A stretch of DNA of 46,876 nucleotides. Source: an uncultured Clostridia bacterium. GTDB lineage: Bacteria > Bacillota > Clostridia > TANB77 > CAG-508. A program made the position numbers and the translations under genes. How positions within the stretch are numbered: the first letter of the stretch is position 1; each line of letters opens with the position of its first letter. The stretch is taken from assembly GCA_947642355.1 (NCBI GenBank), contig CANRSD010000010.1, forward strand, positions 1 to 46,876, read 5' to 3'. Under the pieces are notes generated by a model. It saw only the letters and a program-made list of their open reading frames with translations. It was not told where the DNA came from and ran no database searches. Below are positions 27,092 to 37,545 of the stretch, piece by piece.

Positions 27092-29029
27092 TTAATCTCT
27101 CCAATATACTTCTACATCTTCATTGAATTTTTCTTTTCTATTATTAAAATTTTCTATTGAACTTATATATCTTCCATTAAATTGTACTTTTTTAAATCCT
27201 ATTGTACCCATTCCATATTTCTGAGCATACTTATCTGTACCTGTTTTACATATATTCTCATCTAATACTTTATATCTAGTTATATATATACTTTTAATAT
27301 TTTCATCATCAAATAATAAATCCATTAAAACTTCTAGCTTTTCTTCTAATGTTATATCATCTTTTAGTGTTTCCTTCAACTCTAGCATTTTAATTTGCTT
27401 TGGAGTAGGATTATCCATACTTTGAATTATATCTAATTCTTTTGAAACTTGTACAATTTTTCCGAACAATCTTATATTATCAATCCAAGTTTTAGAATCA
27501 ATTGAACCATTAGAAATTTTAAATTCAAATCTCTCTGAATCTAAAATGTTTGGGTCTCTTAATGATACCGAACTCTTTTTTAAACCAATTTTATCATTTT
27601 GCAATTTATAAATCATTGTCAAAAAATCACTTCTACTAATATCTTCATTATAATCAATTTCTCCTAAAGCATAAGATATAGGCTTAAACCTGCTATTTAT
27701 ATAAACAGATTGCCTTATAAATTCTCCATTCGGATTACAAATATGATATAAAAGTTCTTCTGAGTTTCCATATATTTCATAAAAATTTATTATAGAACCT
27801 ACTGTGTCTAAATAATTAATCCCTATATTAATTTGACCAGCAGTATTCTCAGCTTTGGTATCGATATAATATCCTAGTTCATTAAGAGTTTCACAAACTC
27901 CATATATTTCTTTTACTCCATTTTCATTATCATTAAGTATGGGAGAAACCACTTCATTTCCCATAGGAACTGTAGCATCTGTAGTAAATACCCATTTATC
28001 AGTTTTATCAATACTCCTAATTGAAGATCCATTTGCTAAACCATATACTTCATTATGTCTATTAACATCAATATTTGCCTCTATTTCTAATCCTATTGTT
28101 ATTTTTTCATCCAAACCTATTGGATCAAGTTTTCTTTCTTGCATCCTATTTTTCAAATAATCATTATCACAAGAAATTTTAATCATTTTTCTAGCTTCTT
28201 CAGAGACATTATCTCCAGCTAAATCTAAAACTTCTTGCCTTATATCTTCACCTACAGATTTAGCAAATTTTGCTATTTCTATAGATATTTTATAAGCCAT
28301 AATATCTTCTGATTTATCTGAAAACATCTCCTCCACATCTTTTATTTTTAATTCTATTAATTTTTGTAAGTTTTGCCTAATTAAATCTTTGTTTGAAAGC
28401 TGTGTTAAGAATTCTGTATACAAACTAAAATATTGTGTTAATTCTTTTTCATTTGTTAGCCTAAGCATTAAAATTTGATCTATTTTCTCAATTTCATCTT
28501 TTGAAAAAGTATTATTTAAAAGATGTAAATTAGCAATAGTATTTCTAAAATTTATTCTTTCTCTATCTTGTTCAATAAAATTAATAAATCTAGATTTTAA
28601 AAAATCACGTTTACTAGTATTAGCTCTATTTAATGCATTTAACATTTTTGGAACTTTTCTTGCTATATTTTCATCTTTCTCTAATACTTTGTAGATATTT
28701 TCTAAAGTATCTTCATCTATAATTTCTATAAAATGTTCTACTGAATTTCCATCAAATATACTTTCTATTACCTCTACTTTTTCTTCCTCACTTAATGTTT
28801 GTAGTTGATAATTTATATTGCTAATTGCTTCTTTAATTAATTCTTCTCCAAATAAATCTGCTATCTCTTGAACATGTGCGTTTTCAGATTTTTCACTAAT
28901 AACCATATTCAGTTTTTGTACAATTTTTTTATATAATTCTTGATTATCAACTAATCTAAGTAACATTATCTTTTTTAACAAGCAAGATTTATTTTCTTTT
29001 ATAACATCTAAAAACTTTTGTAAATTCAT
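27092..29029 (-). CDS. Amidoligase-like protein in a polysaccharide operon
   Basis: A 645-residue protein. The first about 310 residues are helical with no family I can name. The C-terminal half has TIGLEIEANID (about 315), WVFTTDATVPMGNEVVSPILNDNENG and AENTAGQINIGINYLDTVG, which match the order of the GCS-like Amidoligase_2 family (GxExE, D-S/T plus GxExxSP, then a GxHxH-type strand). The usual His of the last motif appears as Gln/Asn, so activity is uncertain. The family forms amide bonds to peptides or sugars. It lies between two GT2 genes with gaps of 4 and 15 bases, suggesting modification of the polymer. It has no in-frame CGG. Confidence 0.6.
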   Translation of the reverse strand: MNLQKFLDVIKENKSCLLKKIMLLRLVDNQELYKKIVQKLNMVISEKSENAHVQEIADLFGEELIKEAISNINYQLQTLSEEEKVEVIESIFDGNSVEHFIEIIDEDTLENIYKVLEKDENIARKVPKMLNALNRANTSKRDFLKSRFINFIEQDRERINFRNTIANLHLLNNTFSKDEIEKIDQILMLRLTNEKELTQYFSLYTEFLTQLSNKDLIRQNLQKLIELKIKDVEEMFSDKSEDIMAYKISIEIAKFAKSVGEDIRQEVLDLAGDNVSEEARKMIKISCDNDYLKNRMQERKLDPIGLDEKITIGLEIEANIDVNRHNEVYGLANGSSIRSIDKTDKWVFTTDATVPMGNEVVSPILNDNENGVKEIYGVCETLNELGYYIDTKAENTAGQINIGINYLDTVGSIINFYEIYGNSEELLYHICNPNGEFIRQSVYINSRFKPISYALGEIDYNEDISRSDFLTMIYKLQNDKIGLKKSSVSLRDPNILDSERFEFKISNGSIDSKTWIDNIRLFGKIVQVSKELDIIQSMDNPTPKQIKMLELKETLKDDITLEEKLEVLMDLLFDDENIKSIYITRYKVLDENICKTGTDKYAQKYGMGTIGFKKVQFNGRYISSIENFNNRKEKFNEDVEVYWRD

Positions 29030-29033
29030 TTAA

Positions 29034-29933
29034 CTATAAAACTCCAAATAAAAATAATATCCTTACCATAATCTCATCTATAAATTTCATTCTAAATCTT
29101 TTTGGATATACAAATTTTTTTATAGCATTTTTTAAATTATATCCTTTAGTAAATAAATTCAATAATTCTTGGTTTTCTTTAGACAAGTCATTATAGAATA
29201 GATTCTTGAATTCTAATATCTGATTTTTAAATTTCTTAAATCCATTATCCAAAACTAATTTTCTAATACGCCATTTCATAATCTCTAAAAAGCCTTTTCC
29301 TTCAGAGGTTACATTATTTTCTAATCTTCTATATTTTACTAAAGACTCTTTTACATATACAATATTTCCCATACTTGAGGCTATCATATATGTCCATTGA
29401 TCATGAAAAACTACATTTTCTACTTTCTTTTCAATAATAATGTCTCGTAATTTTTTATTTACAATCATTGTCATTCCTTGTGATATACATTCAACTAAAG
29501 AATTTCTAAATGAAGGTGTTTTATTTTTATCTCCACTAGAAATAAAATTTAATTGTTCATCATAATAGTCTGAATCTGAAAAAGCCATATTAGGTTTATT
29601 ATTATCAAGTTTTTTTAGTTCACTTAATAAACTTTCAATTTTAATACTTTCCCATACATCATCTTGATCACAAAAACTATAATAATCATACTCATCATTA
29701 TTTTGTAATAACATATAAAAACTTTTCAAAAATCCTACATTTTGACCTTCATCAAATTTTATATTTTGAAATTCCTGCATATATTCTCTTATAATTTTGA
29801 CTGTATCATCTTTTGAACCATCATCACGAATACATATATCAATATCTTTATATGTTTGGGACAAAATTGAGTCTAACTGTTTTTTTAAAAACTTATCACC
29901 ATTATAAGTTGATATTAGAACTGCAACTTTCAT
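29034..29933 (-). CDS. Family 2 glycosyltransferase, rhamnosyltransferase-like
   Basis: A 299-residue GT-A enzyme: MKVAVLISTYNGDKFLKKQLDSILSQ, the DDGSKDDT nucleotide-sugar motif, FCDQDDVW (DXD region) and ISQGMTMIVNKKLRDI, with an acceptor-side FHDQWTYMIAS. This arrangement is typical of dTDP-rhamnose-using or related enzymes that extend surface polysaccharides. It sits 4 bases upstream of the amidoligase-like gene and 5 after the flippase. It has no in-frame CGG. Confidence 0.92.
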   Translation of the reverse strand: MKVAVLISTYNGDKFLKKQLDSILSQTYKDIDICIRDDGSKDDTVKIIREYMQEFQNIKFDEGQNVGFLKSFYMLLQNNDEYDYYSFCDQDDVWESIKIESLLSELKKLDNNKPNMAFSDSDYYDEQLNFISSGDKNKTPSFRNSLVECISQGMTMIVNKKLRDIIIEKKVENVVFHDQWTYMIASSMGNIVYVKESLVKYRRLENNVTSEGKGFLEIMKWRIRKLVLDNGFKKFKNQILEFKNLFYNDLSKENQELLNLFTKGYNLKNAIKKFVYPKRFRMKFIDEIMVRILFLFGVL

Positions 29934-29938
29934 AAAAT

Positions 29939-31187
29939 TTATCCTTTACTTTTTCTTAATTTTGCAAATTCAATATTTGTGACAATTATATATAAAATAA
30001 ACTGGACTGTCAATGTTACAACAGTTGACACAGTTGCACCTGTAATTCCATATTGTTTTACTAAAATATTTGATCCTACAAAAGCTACTACCATACAAAT
30101 TAAATAAATAACAAATTGTATAAAAGTTTTTCTTATTGTAGTTAATAAAACTAAATTTATATATGATATTGCATACATTATATATGATGCAATTATTGAA
30201 ACTAAGAATATTCTATAACTTGACAATTCTACACCATAAATTAATGTAAGCACTTGTATTCCAATCAAATATGCTAATGCTACTGCAAAAGCTCCAAAAG
30301 CTATAACTATTAATTTTATTTTAAATCCTAATCCCTTTAATTCATTAACCTTTTTCTGTTCAAAAAGTTCTTTAAATTTACCTAAAAATGGAAGTAAAAT
30401 AAACTGTGCAAATAATGTCATAACTGTAGCTGGCATCATAATATAACCAAAAATAGCCTGTATACTCTCTACTGAATAACTATCTATTGCATATTTTGAT
30501 GCATTTAATATGTATATACCTGCAAATGAATTCATAAACACAAAAAATTCACTTTTTAAAATTTCTCTAATATTTTCCCATTTAATCTTTTCATCTTTAA
30601 ATTTATTTTTTAATTTATCTATTACAGGTTTATCAAAAAGCAATATATTTAATATATTAATTAAATTAAGTACTAAAAGTGAAATAATAAGATTTTTTGT
30701 TATTAAATCTATTATAAGAAGCCCTAAAATTCCGAACTAAAGACTTTAAAAATAAAGATTGTCCAACTTTATATAACATTTCATTTTTTTGCATAATTCC
30801 ATATAAAATATCATCAAAAGCCTCTAATCCTTTAAATAAGCATAAAAGTAAAATTATAGTAGCTTTATATGGTGAATATCCTCTAATTAATACTAGAATT
30901 ATAGATAAAACAAGCATAAATCCACATGTAATACTACGATTTGCTACATAATCTTTATCTGTAATTTTATTTTCAATATCTGTTACTTGGCATAATCTAC
31001 CTGAATACAAACCAATTGTATACATAATTAGAGCTATCGCAATACCTATTGAAAAAACGCCTGCATCATCTATTCCATTTATTCTAGTAACTATAATTAG
31101 AAAAAATAATGAATTAAATGAATTTAGTCCTGTTCCTAAAACATTCCATATAAAGTTTTTTACAAATTTTTTATTTTCTATATTCAT
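29939..31187 (-). CDS. Polysaccharide flippase, Wzx/MATE-like (one CGGN site)
   Basis: A polytopic membrane protein of the oligosaccharide flippase family that turns lipid-linked repeat units across the membrane. Segments include NFIWNVLGTGLNSFNSLFFLIIVTRI and ten or more hydrophobic helices. CGG 30732-30734 is read C|GGA (GTT C|GGA ATT TTA GGG) to give SLVGILGLLIIDLITKNLIISLLVLN, a clean membrane helix; the unshifted frame becomes charged and short. The joined length is 415 residues, as expected. It is the first gene of the cluster, behind the promoter at 31252-31280. Confidence 0.92.
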
Positions 31188-31220
31188 ACTTTTATTTCAC
31201 TTTCTATTGCATATAAAATA

Positions 31221-31250
31221 ACACTTGAATGTCTTTTAAAATTCAAGTGT
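31221..31250 (-). terminator. Terminator of the glmU operon
   Basis: ACACTTGAAT (31221-31230) pairs perfectly with ATTCAAGTGT (31241-31250). On the minus strand it is followed by TATTTTATATG. Confidence 0.7.
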
Positions 31251-31251
31251 T

Positions 31252-31280
31252 ATTATAACATAAGTATATTTTTTTTACAA
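31252..31280 (-). promoter_or_regulatory. Promoter of the polysaccharide cluster
   Basis: On the minus strand TTGTAA (31275-31280) and TATAAT (31252-31257) are 17 bases apart. The start would fall within the preceding hairpin, so the promoter overlaps the upstream operon's terminator. Confidence 0.6.
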
Positions 31281-31284
31281 TCTA

Positions 31285-32547
31285 TTACTTTGGTACTTTA
31301 TTTAACTGTCTTTGTCTTGCTATTGCCAAAGCATCATCTGGTACATCTTCTGTTATTGTAGATCCAGCTGCAATTTTTACATTATTTCCAATTTTTACTG
31401 GTGCAACCAAATTAACATTACTTCCAACAAATGCATTATCTCCTATTAAAGTTTTATTTTTATTTATACCATCATAATTACAAGTAATAGTTCCACATCC
31501 TATATTAGTATTCTTTCCAACTTCACAATCTCCCAAATAGATAAAATGTGGCACTTTAGTTCCACTATCTATTTTGGTATTTTTTATTTCTACAAAGTTT
31601 CCAATCTTAACATTATCTGCTATTCTTGACCCCTCTCTTATATATGCATTTGGTCCAATTTCGCAATTTTCACCAATAACTACATCTCCTTTTATTGTAG
31701 TATTAGGATGAATTATAGTATCTTTACCAATAATTACTTCATCATGTATATATGTTGTATTTGCATCTTCAATAGTAACTCCATTATTCATATGTGTACT
31801 ATTAATTCTCATTCTTAAAACCTTAGTTAATAACTCAAGTTGTGCTCTATTATTTACTCCTAAAATCTCTGTATTATCATCAACTATAACGGCTCCTGTT
31901 TTCAATCCTTTTTCATTCATAATCTTAATAACATCAGTTAAATAATATTCACCTTGCGAATTATTAGGTTTAATTTCTTTTAAAGCTAATAATAATTCTT
32001 CAATATCAAAACAATAAATTCCTGAATTTATCTCTTTTATCTCTTTTTGTAAAGGATCTGCATCTCTTTCTTCAACTATTGCCTTAATACTTCCTCCCTC
32101 ATCACGAACAATTCTACCATAACCAGTAGGATTATTGTAAATAGCTGTTAATACTGTTGCACATTCTTTTTGTGATATACTTTTTGAAATTAGATTTTTT
32201 AAAGTCTCTGGTCTTATTATTGGAACATCTCCATATAAAATAACCACTTTACCTTTCTTTCCTTTTAAGTATTTTTCTGCTTGTATTACAGCATGACCTG
32301 TACCAAGCAATTCCTCCTGATAAGCATATTTTACTCTATCTCCTAAAACAGCTTCTACTTGTTCTTTTAAATATCCTACCACTGTAATAATTTCACTAGA
32401 ACCTATTTTTTCTGCAAGTTCAACTACCCTTTTTACTAATTCTTTATCATATATTTTATGAACTAGCTTTGATTTATTAGATTTCATTCTAGTTCCTTTT
32501 CCAGCTGCCATTATTAAAGTTATAACATTTGAATTATTTTCTTCCAT
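31285..32547 (-). CDS. glmU: Bifunctional GlcNAc-1-P uridyltransferase/GlcN-1-P acetyltransferase GlmU
   Basis: GlmU makes UDP-GlcNAc for peptidoglycan. The uridyltransferase domain has LIMAAGKGTRMKSNKSKLVHKI, GTGHAVIQAE and YGDVPIIRPETL; the C-terminal left-handed beta-helix shows hexapeptide repeats (IGENCEIGPNAYIREGSRI, KVPHFIYLGDCEVGKNTNIG, CNYDGINK). I use the ATG at 32545-32547 behind AAAGGA, giving 420 residues, somewhat shorter than the typical 450 at the C-terminus. It closes the rlmN-to-glmU gene run. It has no in-frame CGG. Confidence 0.95.
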   Translation of the reverse strand: MEENNSNVITLIMAAGKGTRMKSNKSKLVHKIYDKELVKRVVELAEKIGSSEIITVVGYLKEQVEAVLGDRVKYAYQEELLGTGHAVIQAEKYLKGKKGKVVILYGDVPIIRPETLKNLISKSISQKECATVLTAIYNNPTGYGRIVRDEGGSIKAIVEERDADPLQKEIKEINSGIYCFDIEELLLALKEIKPNNSQGEYYLTDVIKIMNEKGLKTGAVIVDDNTEILGVNNRAQLELLTKVLRMRINSTHMNNGVTIEDANTTYIHDEVIIGKDTIIHPNTTIKGDVVIGENCEIGPNAYIREGSRIADNVKIGNFVEIKNTKIDSGTKVPHFIYLGDCEVGKNTNIGCGTITCNYDGINKNKTLIGDNAFVGSNVNLVAPVKIGNNVKIAAGSTITEDVPDDALAIARQRQLNKVPK

Positions 32548-32617
32548 AATTAATCCTTTCATATGTTATGAATATCACTTTATTAATATATATTATAATA
32601 TTTTTATAATATAACAA

Positions 32618-34000
32618 TTAATCTTCATTGTTATTTGTTTCCTCTTTTGGCTCTTCTTTAGTTTTCTCACTTTCTTCTGATTTTTTTATTTCTAAATTAT
32701 TTATAGATACATTATTTATTTCTATATCTTTTACTTCCGAAATTTCTCCCTTACTAGTTATATTATCTGATGATATATCTATTCCAGTATTATTTATTGT
32801 ATTAACATTTTTGTTAGGTCTAGGAGATAAAATAACCTTAACTAAACTTCCAAATCCACTAATACCAATTGCAATATTAATTACAAATACTATCATAGCA
32901 CCTGTATAACCTAATAGTGAAAGTAAATTTATAGCCTCTACTATAATTGCTACAAAAATCACTCCCATGAAAGCTTTAAGTCTTGATGGTTTATTCAAAT
33001 CTGCATTCATTCTTATACTAAATGCAACAACAAATATTATTTTTCCTAATCCCAAAAGAGTTATAACAAGTAAACTAAATGCTATTCCATAACCTATACC
33101 ATATCCCCAAATACATATTCCTATTGTAATTGCAATAGCTATTACAAGTTCTAATATTCCAGTAAAAAATGTTGTAAAAAAGTTTCTAAGTTTTAAATTA
33201 TTATTTACTTCTGTGAATTTTGGAAAACCACCTAGAATAAATATGCTTGTTATTACAATTATTATAAATCCTGTAAGCATTTCCCATAATATATTTTCTA
33301 AAGAAATTTCTAATTCTACTTCACTTATATCAGCAATTATAATATCTTTTTTACCTTCTATTTCCGCTTCTTTAGAAACACTTGAATTTTCTGCTCTTAC
33401 AATTAAGTCTTGTCCTATTTTTGCATCTTCTTTAATATTTAAAGTTTTTGATACACTATATAAATCTCTTTCTACTATTCCATTAAATTCAAACTCATTT
33501 CCAATAAATCTTAATTCCTTGTTAATCTTACAATTCTCATCTATATTTAATATATTACTTGTACAATAAATGGAATCTATTTTAGAATTTTCTATTTCAA
33601 TTTCTTTACAAACTCCAAAAATACTTCCATTTACTATAACATTCTCAAAAGTTACTTTTTTAGCAGAAATTATAAAAATATTTCCATCAATATATATATC
33701 TTTGTATTCTACATTTTTATTATTTTCTATTACAACAATATCCTCTAAAATTTTATTACTTTTTGAATTAACAGTATCTTTTTTATTTTCTTTTTGCTTT
33801 AATTTTTCTTCTAATGCAGGAATTAAACTTTCTTCATCAATAATATTATTAGTATTATTTCTACTAACTTTATTATCAGCATTATTAACTGAATTGTTTA
33901 CAACATTATTAGTAGTATTTTCAGCAAATGCCTTAATAGAAAATGTAAAAAACATTACTGTAATTAATAGAACAATTGCTACTTTTTTAAACTTTCTCAT
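32618..34000 (-). CDS. Secreted/membrane protein with bactofilin-like beta-helix and four membrane segments
   Basis: A 460-residue protein. A signal peptide (about 1-26, ending FSIKAFA) is followed by an Asn-rich linker, a beta-solenoid domain (about 85-225: VEYKDIYIDGNIFIISAKKVTFENVIVNGSIFG and similar) resembling polymer-forming bactofilins, then four to five membrane helices (about 235-390), and an acidic Glu-rich tail. Function is unknown; the layout suggests a cell-envelope scaffold. Its ATG overlaps the rpe stop (ATGA), so the two are translationally coupled. GCG GAA and TCG GAA contain CGG out of frame only. Confidence 0.7.
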   Translation of the reverse strand: MRKFKKVAIVLLITVMFFTFSIKAFAENTTNNVVNNSVNNADNKVSRNNTNNIIDEESLIPALEEKLKQKENKKDTVNSKSNKILEDIVVIENNKNVEYKDIYIDGNIFIISAKKVTFENVIVNGSIFGVCKEIEIENSKIDSIYCTSNILNIDENCKINKELRFIGNEFEFNGIVERDLYSVSKTLNIKEDAKIGQDLIVRAENSSVSKEAEIEGKKDIIIADISEVELEISLENILWEMLTGFIIIVITSIFILGGFPKFTEVNNNLKLRNFFTTFFTGILELVIAIAITIGICIWGYGIGYGIAFSLLVITLLGLGKIIFVVAFSIRMNADLNKPSRLKAFMGVIFVAIIVEAINLLSLLGYTGAMIVFVINIAIGISGFGSLVKVILSPRPNKNVNTINNTGIDISSDNITSKGEISEVKDIEINNVSINNLEIKKSEESEKTKEEPKEETNNNED

Positions 34001-34666
34001 TTATTTTCTCCTTTCAAAAGTTTAATTGCTTCTTTGGGATTCTCACTATTTAATATATAACTTCCTGCAACTAATATATTAGCTCCTGACTCTATAACAT
34101 CTTTTGCTGTTTTATCATTTATACCACCATCTACTTCAATATCTAAGTCTAAGTTATTTTCATCTATATAAGTTTTTAAATCTCTTATTTTATTTAAAGT
34201 TTCCTCTATAAAAGCTTGCCCACCTTTTCCAGGCTCAACAGTCATAACTAAAACCATATGAATTAGTTGTAAATACTCTTTAATTTCATCAATTGATGTA
34301 TTAGGTTTTATAGCTAATCCGTACTCGTATATTATTTCTTTTTAAATCTTCTATAATATCTAAAATTCTTGATTTTTCTTTTATCGCTTCTATATGAAAA
34401 GTTATTATTCTAGGTTCTAGCTCAATATAACTATCAATATATTCTTCTACACTTTCTACCATTAAATGTACATCTAATCCAAGTGTTGTTATATGAGATA
34501 ACGCCATAGAATACTCTTTCATTCTTTTACTAGTATCATTTGGTACAAATTTTCCATCCATAACATCTATATGAAAATAATCTGTTTTTGCTGTTTCTAA
34601 ATTATAAAATGAATGTATATAATCTTCTTCATTTAAATTTAAAATAGATGTTGAAACTTCTATCAT
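33997..34666 (-). CDS. rpe: Ribulose-phosphate 3-epimerase (one CGGN site)
   Basis: Rpe interconverts ribulose-5-P and xylulose-5-P. The TIM-barrel motifs are STSILNLNEEDY, FHIDVMDGKFVPN, LDVHLMVE, then VGLAIKPNTSIDEI, VLVMTVEPGKGGQAF and DIEVDGGINDKTA. CGG 34319-34321 (GTA C|GGA TTA GCT ATA AAA CCT) joins them; unshifted translation ends 8 codons later, before the second metal-site aspartate. The joined length is 222 residues. In the usual Firmicutes order an rsgA gene lies between pknB and rpe; here it is absent. Confidence 0.95.
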
Positions 34667-34683
34667 AATAACTCCTTTAAAAT

Positions 34684-36770
34684 TTATTTCTTTATATTAA
34701 TTACTTGACCTTCGACACTAAAGTTAATAGATTGTCTATAAACTTCATTTCCACCTATTGTTACCCTAACTTCCTCTGTTCCAGAGCTTCTATCATATTC
34801 CCAAACATAATTTGAATTACTCCAAGGTACACTTGTAGTTGATGCTTGAACTCCTCCTATATAAAATACTACTGAAACATTTCCTAAATTATTATTAGTA
34901 GTATTAGATGATGTATTATTATTTGTGCTATTTTCTGATGTAGAATTTGATGTATTAGTATCTGTTACTCCACTAGTATCTGGCTTAAATGATGCTACAT
35001 CTACATTAAATGTTACTTTTGCTTTAACTGGTAATTTATTTACTGTAATAGTAACTGTTGATTGCTCTTTAATTGTTTTACCTTCTGAAATTGTCTGAGC
35101 CAAAACTGTATTATCTGCTTTTGATAAGTTTTCATCATATTTAACATCAACTATTAAATTTAGTGCTGTTAATGCTGCTGTTGCTTCTGCTTCAGTTTTT
35201 CCTATAACATTTATCATATCAACATCTTTAAATTGACTTCCTGAACTTACTACTAAAGTTACTTCTGTTGATTTTGTAATTTCTTCTCCTGCTTCTGGAG
35301 AAACACTTAAAATAATTCCAGCTTCTACTGTTTCACTTGTTTGCTCATCAACTATATATTTTATTCCCAATGTATCTAATTCTTTTAAAATATCTTCTTT
35401 TTTCTCACCTATTATTTTATTAGGCAAAGTAACTATTTCTGGTCCAGTACTTACAGTAATTATTATTTCTTGGTCCAAATTATATAAAAAGTCATATTTA
35501 TTTGGATTTTGAGAAATAACATATCCTGCTTCTACTGTTTCACTTGACTCTTTTTCTATTTTATAATTAGAAAATCCTTTTTCTTCTAAAAGAGCCTTTG
35601 CTTCATCTTCTGTAAGCATTTCTTCTGGGTTTTCAAAAACAATTTGTGGTATATATGCTTGTTTTGGTCTTGATGAATTGACTCCTGCCATTGCCAAAAG
35701 TGCTGCAACAATAAATACTACTCCTAAAATTCCTAGTATAGTTATAACTTTTAAAAACTTATGTTTACTATAAAATTCTGCAATTTTAGCAAATTTTCCT
35801 TTCTTTTTTGTAGAAGTTTTGCTTTCATCTATTTTTGGTGCATTTCTATCATTATTTTTTTGCATTTCTAATTCATAAATTGTTGGAATTTTTTGAGTTG
35901 GAGAATCGTCATTTCTTAAAGCTAATACTACAAAATCTTCATTAGGTCTTTTTAAAGCTAAGCTTAAATCTTTCCCCATCTCAGTAGCATTTTGATATCT
36001 ACGATTAGGATCTTTTTGCATTGCTTTTAATATAATTCTATTTACACTAACTGGTATTTCTGGATTATATGTAATAGGATCTACTGGTTCCTCCTGAACT
36101 TGCTTTAATGCAACTGAAACTGGTGTATCTGCATCAAATGGAACTTTACCTGTAAGCATTTCATACATTACAACTCCGAAGTGAATACAAATCTGATTTT
36201 GCATCTGTATATCCACCACGTGCATGCTCTGGTGAAAAGTAATGTACAGAACCAATAGTTGCTCCAAATGCTGTTATTGTAGAATTAGAAACTGCTTTTG
36301 CTATTCCAAAATCTGTAACCTTTGCTATCCCTTCTTCTGTAATTATTATATTATGTGGTTTTATATCTCTATGTATTATATTATTTTTATGAGCTACTTC
36401 TAATGCAGAAGCAATTTGAATGGCTATATTTACAGACCATTTCCAAGATAACTTACCGGTCTTCTGTTATAATTTCCTTTAAAGTTTTACCCTGAATTAA
36501 CTCCATAACTATATAATATAAATTATCTTCATTTCCTACATCAAATATTGATACAATATTTGGGTGAGTTAGACTTGCAGCTGATTGAGCTTCACTATTA
36601 AACCTTTTTATAAATTCACTATCTGTTGTAAATTCATCTTTTAAAATTTTTACAGCTACATATCTATTTAAAACATGGCATTTTGCTTTAAAAACTGTTG
36701 CCATTCCACCATTTCCTATTTTCTCTAAAATTTCATATCTATTATCTAAAATTTTTCCTATAAGATTCAT
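34684..36770 (-). CDS. prkC: PASTA-domain Ser/Thr protein kinase PknB/PrkC (two CGGN sites)
   Basis: A membrane kinase sensing muropeptides. The cytosolic kinase domain has [43 protein letters not shown] and the activation segment [38 protein letters not shown] 36456-36458 (GAC C|GGT AAG; frame 0 gives CGG TAA stop) and CGG 36176-36178 (CTT C|GGA GTT GTA) restore it. One membrane helix ([21 protein letters not shown]) and three PASTA repeats follow, then a Ser/Asn/Thr-rich linker and a small beta domain. The joined length is 694 residues. It pairs with the phosphatase PrpC upstream. Confidence 0.95.
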
Positions 36771-36791
36771 CTTACAATATCTCTCCTTAAA

Positions 36792-37526
36792 TTAAACATT
36801 ATCAATTATAACAACAGTTATATTATCCAAGCCACCTAACTTGTTTGCTTCATTTACTAAAGCTCCTGCTGGATCTTCTGGATTATTTAGTAATATACTA
36901 TAAATCTCATTATCTTTTAACATATTAGTTAATCCATCTGAACACATAAGTAAAATATCACCTTTTAAAAAACCTTTATAAAACACATCTGGTTTAACTA
37001 AATTATTACATCCTAATGCTTTTAATAACATATTTTTATTAGGATGATTATAGGCTTCTTCTTTAGTTATACTTCCATCTTTTACTAATTTTTCAACATA
37101 ACTATGATCTGATGTTAATTTTCTGATTATATTCTTTCTTACTCTATAAACCCTACTATCTCCAACATGCCCTATAAATACTTTATTATTATATATAATT
37201 ACAACATCTAATGTAGTTCCCATATCATGTAATTCTTCTATTTCTGAAGATTTTTCATATACTATCATATTTGCATATTCTATACTACTTCTAATTAATC
37301 TTAAAATTTCTTCCTTCTCTTTGGGAATTTTTGAAAAGTTATTACAAATATAATTTTTTGCACAATTAACAGCTAACTTACTTGCAATCTCTCCTCCTTT
37401 ATATCCTCCCATACCATCTGCTAGAATATATAATTTTACATCATCATTTTCTAATGAACTTGTATAAAAATAATCCTGATTCATCTCTCTAGCTTTTCCA
37501 ATATCTGACTTAGCTAAGATTCTCAA
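36792..37526 (-). CDS. prpC: PP2C-type Ser/Thr phosphatase PrpC
   Basis: A 244-residue PPM-family phosphatase that reverses PknB/PrkC phosphorylation. Metal-binding motifs are present: VREMNQD-like KAREMNQDYF, ILADGMGGYKGGE, HDMGTTLDVVIIY, IGHVGDSRVYR, LMCSDGLTNML and GGLDNITVVII. It is encoded 19 bases after rlmN and 21 before prkC. It has no in-frame CGG. Confidence 0.95.
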   Translation of the reverse strand: MRILAKSDIGKAREMNQDYFYTSSLENDDVKLYILADGMGGYKGGEIASKLAVNCAKNYICNNFSKIPKEKEEILRLIRSSIEYANMIVYEKSSEIEELHDMGTTLDVVIIYNNKVFIGHVGDSRVYRVRKNIIRKLTSDHSYVEKLVKDGSITKEEAYNHPNKNMLLKALGCNNLVKPDVFYKGFLKGDILLMCSDGLTNMLKDNEIYSILLNNPEDPAGALVNEANKLGGLDNITVVIIDNV

Positions 37527-37545
37527 AAATATGTCACCTCTATTT

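Noticed and set aside
36178..36267. Alternative N-terminus of the PrkC C-terminal half beginning MEQLLVLYI
   Set aside because: This is the wrong frame upstream of the site at 36176. The correct frame reads [19 protein letters not shown] and joins through C|GGA.
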